Source: an uncultured Oscillospiraceae bacterium
Lineage (GTDB): Bacteria; Bacillota; Clostridia; Oscillospirales; Oscillospiraceae
Assembly: GCA_934655935.1 (NCBI GenBank)
Contig: CAKUHJ010000077.1
Coordinates: 1 to 9,178, forward strand
Direction of reading: 5' to 3'
Length of the DNA stretch: 9,178 bases
Within the stretch, counting starts at the first letter, position 1, and each line of letters begins with the position of its first letter. Under the pieces are notes generated by a model. That model was not told where the DNA came from. It worked only from the letters and a program-made list of their open reading frames with translations, and did not search any database. A program made the position numbers and the translations under genes. This document shows positions 6,456 to 9,178 of the stretch, piece by piece.

Positions 6456-7403
6456 TCAGAGGTCCTTGTTTGCAAGGCCGCACGGCCAGGTTCCGAACGG
6501 ACGGGCAATCGACTCTGAAACATAGCACACGCCCTTTCCAAGACGCGTGATGGAAGACGGGCAGTTGCGGTCGATCGGACCGTAAAGCTCGATACGGGAG
6601 ATCATTCTCTGCCAGCTGTCTCCGCCGGGGTTGACGATGTTGTGCATGACCAGGCGCTCACGTGCGGAAACGACATCGCGCGGGCCAATGGTAACGGCGC
6701 GGGGCGGAACAGCCCAGACGTCACCGGCGGCGCCCATCGGGGAGAAGAGCGAGTTTTCCAGCAGCGTCATGTGGTGCTGCGTGGTAACGCGGGAGCCGAG
6801 CTTCAGGAACGCTTCAAAGGAATCGGCCTGGAATTCGGGAACGTCGGGATCGATAAAGGCGATGTGGCCGGGCCAGCCGGTCGCGGAGTAGATGACGTCG
6901 GCGCCGCCGCAGTCCTCAATCTGGCGGGAGTAAACGCCGTCGGCCTTGTTGTCGTTCGTGAAAACGTGCCACTGCTCCACGGGCGGACGAAGGTCCTCGC
7001 GGATGTTGCCGTAGAAATGCGTGCGGAAGGAGTAGCCGAGGCTTGCGCCGTAGGTCAGGGGGGCAACGTTGCCGTCCTGATCGGCCCACTCGTCCATCGC
7101 AAACGCGTTGACGTTCCGGCAGCTTACATTATAAGCGTTGATCATGTTGGCGATCGCAGAGTATGCGCCGGGCCACTGGTTCGGGAAAATCATGGTCAGG
7201 GGCGTGTCGTTCACGTCGCTGAGGTAGATCCTGTGGAAGCAGTCGATGACCATGTGCAGCAGCGGGTCGATGACGACCTTGACGCTGAAGCCGTTTTCAT
7301 TGGTATATTCCATGTCCTCGCGGCGGATGTTCCTGCAATGGTCCAGAACCTCCGGGCTGTGCTTGGGAAGCCAGGGCGCGGGGATAAACTCAAACTCTTT
7401 CAT
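6456..7403 (-). CDS. Divergent NagB-like glucosamine-6-phosphate deaminase/isomerase family protein
   Basis: A 315-residue cytosolic protein of the NagB/RpiA superfamily, longer than the ~266-residue E. coli NagB. Family NagB converts glucosamine 6-phosphate to fructose 6-phosphate and ammonia. Recognisable parts are NVNAFAMDEW (98-106, the NagB DE motif with Asp104), GWPGHIAFIDP (176-186) and TIGPRDVVSARERLVM (238-253), which corresponds to the helix after the sugar-binding region. Against the classic GADGHIAFNEP motif, His180 is kept, but the preceding Asp is Pro178 and the Glu is Asp185, so chemistry or substrate may differ. An upstream in-frame ATG exists at 7460, but the start at 7403 is preferred: it follows AAAGGCGG closely, and the first 19 residues of the longer form do not look like this family. 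It is the first gene of the operon. Superfamily is secure; activity is open. Confidence 0.8.
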   Translation of the reverse strand: MKEFEFIPAPWLPKHSPEVLDHCRNIRREDMEYTNENGFSVKVVIDPLLHMVIDCFHRIYLSDVNDTPLTMIFPNQWPGAYSAIANMINAYNVSCRNVNAFAMDEWADQDGNVAPLTYGASLGYSFRTHFYGNIREDLRPPVEQWHVFTNDNKADGVYSRQIEDCGGADVIYSATGWPGHIAFIDPDVPEFQADSFEAFLKLGSRVTTQHHMTLLENSLFSPMGAAGDVWAVPPRAVTIGPRDVVSARERLVMHNIVNPGGDSWQRMISRIELYGPIDRNCPSSITRLGKGVCYVSESIARPFGTWPCGLANKDL

Positions 7404-7474
7404 GTTTTCCGCCTTTCTTGCCGGACCGTGCCGGCGGGTACTGAGCTGCGGAAGGCACACGACGTCTGATTGTG

Positions 7475-7489
7475 CAGCTTTTCACAGCT
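7475..7489. promoter_or_regulatory. Possible AraC-type operator half-sites (CAGCT direct repeat)
   Basis: CAGCT occurs at 7475-7479 and again at 7485-7489, exactly ten bases (one helical turn) apart, just downstream of the inferred operon start. AraC-family proteins commonly bind direct repeats on one DNA face. The motif is short and could be chance. Confidence 0.2.
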
Positions 7490-7500
7490 CTCTACTGCGC

Positions 7501-7509
7501 ATTCTATCA
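7501..7509 (-). promoter_or_regulatory. Probable promoter of the sugar operon (extended -10)
   Basis: On the minus strand TGATAGAAT is an extended -10 element (TG-n-TAGAAT), with a start near 7494 that would give a leader of about 90 bases before the NagB-like ATG. No good -35 hexamer lies 16-18 bases upstream (AAGACG at 17). That suits a promoter needing an activator such as the divergent AraC-type protein. The assignment rests on motif and position only. Confidence 0.5.
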
Positions 7510-7527
7510 CAGAACCAACGGAACGTC

Positions 7528-7556
7528 TTTACAAAATCGTCCGGTGTGATTATAAT
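7528..7556 (+). promoter_or_regulatory. Sigma-70-type promoter of the AraC-family gene
   Basis: TTTACA (7528-7533) and a perfect TATAAT (7551-7556) are separated by 17 bases, the ideal spacing. Transcription would start near 7563 and leave a leader of about 70 bases before the regulator's ATG. It lies back to back with the operon's extended -10, so about 70 bases separate the two inferred starts. Confidence 0.8.
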
Positions 7557-7634
7557 AATTCATGGTATTTATAAAAAATGGGAATCTCGTACGGGAAGCG
7601 GCCTTTGGCGAAAGTGTCCGCAGGGGGAGGAAAT

Positions 7635-8516
7635 ATGGAGAATCTTGTCTTCCGGAACTACAAAATGGAGCAGATTCTGCGCATCAGCAACCTGAGCACG
7701 GCGCATTATCTGTCTGATATTTCAAATTACCGGACGCCGCCGCACCGGCATGAGGCCTGGGAGCTGGTGGTATGTCTGAAGGGACGCGTGCGGACCTTCC
7801 AGGGCGAGCAGCATCAGCCGCTGAAAAGCGGGCAGCTGATTCTGGTTCCGCCCAACGCGGAGCACTGGCTCTGGGTGGACCAGGGAAAGGCGACGCTGAT
7901 TATCATCGCCTTCAGCTGCTATGACCAGTGCCTGAAGCTGCTGCAGCACCGCGTGCTGGAGGCGGACCGCGCGCAGCGGCAGATTCTGCAGATCATTGTC
8001 GACGAGATGGGCAGCGCCTTTAAGCTGGTCGACGGGAAGCTGCTGCTCGTCAGCTTTCATCAGAGCGAAAATTCGCCGCTCGGCGCGGAGCAGATGATCA
8101 CCTGCTATATGGAGGCCTTCCTGATCAATCTCCTGCGCGAGGCGACGGGGCGCGGCAGCAAGGCCTGGAAGCCCGAGCTTCTGGAGCAGGCGATGGAAAA
8201 CCGGATTGCCGCGGATATCCAGAGCTATGTGGACGCGCATCTGACGCAGAAGCTGAGCATGGAGACCATCGCGGCCGGCGTCCACTACAGCCGCTCCTAC
8301 ATTGCCGCGCAGTTCCGGCGCTCCACGGGCACGACCATTTCCAGCTATGTCTCAAAACGCCGTCTGGAGGAGGCGGAGCGGCTTCTGAAAAGCGGAGAAT
8401 ACACCATTTCGCAGATTGCCGAGCAGCTGAACTATTCCTCGGTTCAGTATTTTTCAAAGTGCTTCAAGGACGCCTATGGAATCTGCCCCTCGGCCTACGA
8501 GAAAAAATCAATTTGA
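7635..8516 (+). CDS. AraC-family transcriptional regulator with cupin sensor domain
   Basis: A 293-residue DNA-binding regulator. Residues about 35-80 form the N-terminal cupin (PPHRHEAWELVVCLKGRVRTF, then SGQLILVPPNAEHWLW), the usual sugar-sensing fold of this family. Residues about 190-289 are the AraC domain with two helix-turn-helix units (near 207-229 and 257-279), including the conserved TISQIAEQLNYSSVQYFSKCFKDAYGICPSAY type ending. The start at 7635 is preferred over the in-frame ATG at 7578 because GGGGGAGG (7623-7630) sits five bases upstream of it, while the earlier ATG has no ribosome site. It is divergent from the NagB-like/transporter operon and has its own near-consensus promoter, so it most likely controls that operon in response to the imported sugar or a breakdown product. 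The ligand is unknown. Confidence 0.95.
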   Translation: MENLVFRNYKMEQILRISNLSTAHYLSDISNYRTPPHRHEAWELVVCLKGRVRTFQGEQHQPLKSGQLILVPPNAEHWLWVDQGKATLIIIAFSCYDQCLKLLQHRVLEADRAQRQILQIIVDEMGSAFKLVDGKLLLVSFHQSENSPLGAEQMITCYMEAFLINLLREATGRGSKAWKPELLEQAMENRIAADIQSYVDAHLTQKLSMETIAAGVHYSRSYIAAQFRRSTGTTISSYVSKRRLEEAERLLKSGEYTISQIAEQLNYSSVQYFSKCFKDAYGICPSAYEKKSI

Positions 8517-8534
8517 TATGGATTTTTACGGGGG

Positions 8535-8580
8535 TGCAACTTTTGCTTGCAACTGCGCAATTCTTAATTGCTTGTGCAGG
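8535..8580 (+). other. Stem-loops downstream of the AraC-family gene
   Basis: TGCAA (8535-8539) pairs with TTGCA (8547-8551), and GCAATT (8557-8562) pairs with AATTGC (8566-8571) around a CTT loop, within an outer CTGC/GCAG pairing. They start about 19 bases after the regulator's stop and are not followed by a T run. They could contribute to 3'-end formation of its mRNA. No better terminator is visible near the gene. Confidence 0.35.
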
Positions 8581-8600
8581 GGGAAAAACTGTGCTAAGGT
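8572..8600 (+). promoter_or_regulatory. Weak candidate promoter upstream of the 22-bp hairpin
   Basis: TTGTGC (8572-8577) and TAAGGT (8595-8600) are 17 bases apart, and TGC precedes the second hexamer as an extended -10. Each hexamer matches consensus only partly. It would start an RNA near 8607 that runs into the hairpin at 8699-8750. Confidence 0.25.
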
Positions 8601-8606
8601 AGAGAG

Positions 8607-8757
8607 GCTAGAGAGTCCGGCCATCCTTCCAGGGCTCCTGCGGCAGACTGCGCGCCGCTCCGCAACCGGCCAGCAGACATAGTTGCCTCGAATTCGATAC
8701 AGTACGACGTCCATATCACAAAGAGCGATGTGATGTGGGCGTCGTACTGTTCTGTCC
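8607..8757 (+). ncRNA. Possible small RNA ending in a long hairpin (tentative)
   Basis: Between the candidate promoter and the end of the 22-bp hairpin there is no credible coding frame, but there are several pairings: GCGGC with GCCGC and the competing TGCGG with CCGCA near 8639-8663, GCAAC with GTTGC near 8662-8685, and the terminal hairpin. I compared it by eye with cobalamin, TPP, c-di-GMP, RNase P and 6S RNA patterns and found no match. The RNA is inferred from the arrangement only; its ends are approximate. Confidence 0.2.
8699..8750 (+). other. Long 22-bp RNA-type hairpin
   Basis: Positions 8699-8720 pair with 8729-8750 along all 22 positions around an eight-base loop. Twenty pairs are Watson-Crick and two are U-G wobbles on the plus strand (8710/8739 and 8714/8735); on the minus strand these would be A/C mismatches. 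This strand bias suggests selection on a plus-strand RNA. It is followed by TTCTGTCC, too T-poor for a standard terminator. Confidence 0.65.
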
Positions 8758-8830
8758 GGGCATGGACCAAAGCCGCTTCGGCAGCGCACACAGAATGCAG
8801 GCCTGTCTGGAACGCCGTGCCTGTATTTTG

Positions 8831-8847
8831 TCAGTTATATCTGAAAC
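8831..8847. promoter_or_regulatory. Operator-like site 1 (TCAGTTATATCTGAAAC)
   Basis: This 17-base site matches the second site at 8871 in 16 of 17 positions and is an imperfect palindrome over its first 14 bases. The repetition upstream of a promoter-bearing region suggests a binding site for a dimeric regulator. I do not recognise the regulator. Confidence 0.5.
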
Positions 8848-8870
8848 GATTTGCAGAATTCTGAATTCTA

Positions 8871-8887
8871 TCAGTTATAACTGAAAC
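8871..8887. promoter_or_regulatory. Operator-like site 2 (TCAGTTATAACTGAAAC)
   Basis: Its first 14 bases, TCAGTTATAACTGA, form a perfect palindrome. It begins exactly 40 bases after site 1, close to four helical turns, so both sites would face the same side of the DNA. Between them lies another palindrome, CAGAATTCTG (8854-8863). A weak promoter (TTGCAG 8851-8856, then TTATAA 8875-8880, 18-base spacer) would be overlapped by this site. The better promoter at 8972 lies 84 bases downstream. Confidence 0.55.
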
Positions 8888-8971
8888 TGATGAATCCGGA
8901 AATTCACCATAAGCATAAAAGCCTCAATAATTGCTGTAAAGTTGTAAAAAAAGATTATTTGCAAAAGCAGC

Positions 8972-9000
8972 TTGAGCCGGGCGCGGCGATCTGCTATAAT
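8972..9000 (+). promoter_or_regulatory. Strong promoter near the right end
   Basis: TTGAGC (8972-8977) and a perfect TATAAT (8995-9000) are 17 bases apart, and TGC (8992-8994) makes an extended -10. Transcription should start near 9006 and run rightward out of the window. This is among the best promoters in the window and shows that a new plus-strand transcription unit begins here. Confidence 0.8.
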
Positions 9001-9004
9001 TTCA

Positions 9005-9055
9005 GCGTCTTAAGTATCCGCCGGCGCAGGGCAAAAACGCCGGGCGCGCAGACGC
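9005..9055 (+). other. Structured 5' leader hairpin
   Basis: GCGTCT (9005-9010) pairs with AGACGC (9050-9055), enclosing a second stem CCGGCG (9021-9026) with CGCCGG (9038-9043) around an A-rich loop. The structure begins almost exactly at the inferred transcription start. It may stabilise the 5' end or be part of a regulatory leader. No known riboswitch core could be matched by eye. Confidence 0.45.
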
Positions 9056-9092
9056 CTGCTTCGGGAAGACTTTCAAGGAGAGGTAGAGATCT

Positions 9093-9119
9093 ATGAAATT
9101 AGGTATCGGAAGAAGTTGA
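9093..9119 (+). CDS. Putative 8-residue leader peptide MKLGIGRS
   Basis: A strong ribosome site (AAGGAGAGG at 9075-9083) stands nine bases before an ATG that opens only eight codons, ending in TGA. The combination of strong promoter, structured leader, good ribosome site and very short frame suggests a leader peptide, or else a genuine gene broken by a frameshift; the other frames after it also stop soon, so I favour a leader. Downstream are a short inverted repeat, CCCGTAA (9154-9160) with TTACGGG (9165-9171), and an ATG at 9151 opening MPVNPYGNK to the window edge, with only a weak AAAGAAG before it. Its NPY start loosely recalls the flagellar chaperone FliS, but too little is visible to call it. 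Confidence 0.35.
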   Translation: MKLGIGRS

Positions 9120-9178
9120 CCTGATTTCATAAATCTATAAAGAAGCATAAATGCCCGTAAATCCTTACGGGAACAAGC

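Noticed and set aside
7578..7634. Upstream in-frame ATG for the AraC-family gene
   Set aside because: No ribosome site precedes it, and the added residues are not family-like. The ATG at 7635 has GGGGGAGG immediately upstream.
8529..8690. Possible TPP or cobalamin riboswitch (GGGGGTGC near 8530; GCAACCGGCCAGCAGAC near 8662)
   Set aside because: The TPP CTGAGA and AACCTGAT cores are absent. The cobalamin-like piece lacks the AAGGGAA and CCCGCAACTG core, so the resemblance is too partial.
8526..8791. Short minus-strand frames (65 and 87 codons) downstream of the AraC-family gene
   Set aside because: No ribosome site, no recognisable domain, Arg/Cys-rich non-protein-like composition, and they cross the 22-bp hairpin.
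9021..9090. c-di-GMP (GEMM) riboswitch suggested by CAGGGCAAA
   Set aside because: The conserved ACGCAAAGCC segment and the GGTAGGTAGC receptor arm are not present in the right order, and the local stem differs.
1..9178. CRISPR array, tRNA, rRNA or transposase genes
   Set aside because: I found no regularly spaced repeat-spacer pattern, no tRNA cloverleaf signature, no rRNA sequence and no transposase or integrase motif on either strand.

Overview
The window looks like chromosomal DNA from a GC-rich member of the Clostridia, most likely an Oscillospirales/Ruminococcaceae-type gut bacterium. This is inferred from the Firmicutes-style pgk-tpiA glycolytic pair, strong AGGAGG-type ribosome binding sites, G/C-rich third codon positions, a sugar ABC transporter lacking its own ATPase, and a hairpin-rich interspersed repeat of a kind I recall from that group. 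I made no database comparison.

Layout. (1) Positions 1-1415, plus strand: the 3' half of pgk followed by tpiA, closed by a strong hairpin (1434-1466). (2) 1416-1845: a non-coding convergent junction holding a chain of hairpins (1561-1722) and the terminator of the opposing operon. (3) 7403 down to 1846, minus strand: a five-gene carbohydrate operon. In transcription order it encodes a divergent NagB-like glucosamine-6-phosphate isomerase/deaminase family protein, a sugar-binding lipoprotein, two CUT1-type permeases and a cytosolic sialidase-like Asp-box beta-propeller protein. Stem-loops sit between the NagB-like gene and the lipoprotein gene and, much stronger, between the lipoprotein gene and the first permease. 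(4) 7404-7634: a divergent promoter region. (5) 7635-8516, plus strand: an AraC-family regulator with a cupin sensor domain, the obvious candidate regulator of the operon. (6) 8517-9178: about 660 bases without a convincing long gene. It contains a 22-bp hairpin with a possible small RNA, two near-identical 17-bp operator-like sites 40 bp apart, and a near-consensus promoter leading to a structured leader with an 8-codon mini-ORF.

How the genes may work together (inference): the lipoprotein captures a glycan fragment, the two permeases import it using an ATPase encoded elsewhere, the sialidase-like protein acts on it in the cytoplasm, and the NagB-like protein handles an amino-sugar phosphate, all under the AraC-type regulator. 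The substrate is not proven. Both enzymes lack residues that are standard in their namesake families (the FRIP arginine in the sialidase-like protein, the Asp of the GADGH motif in the NagB-like protein), so a plain sialic acid/GlcNAc pathway should not be assumed. No nanA, nanE, nanK or nagA is present in the window.
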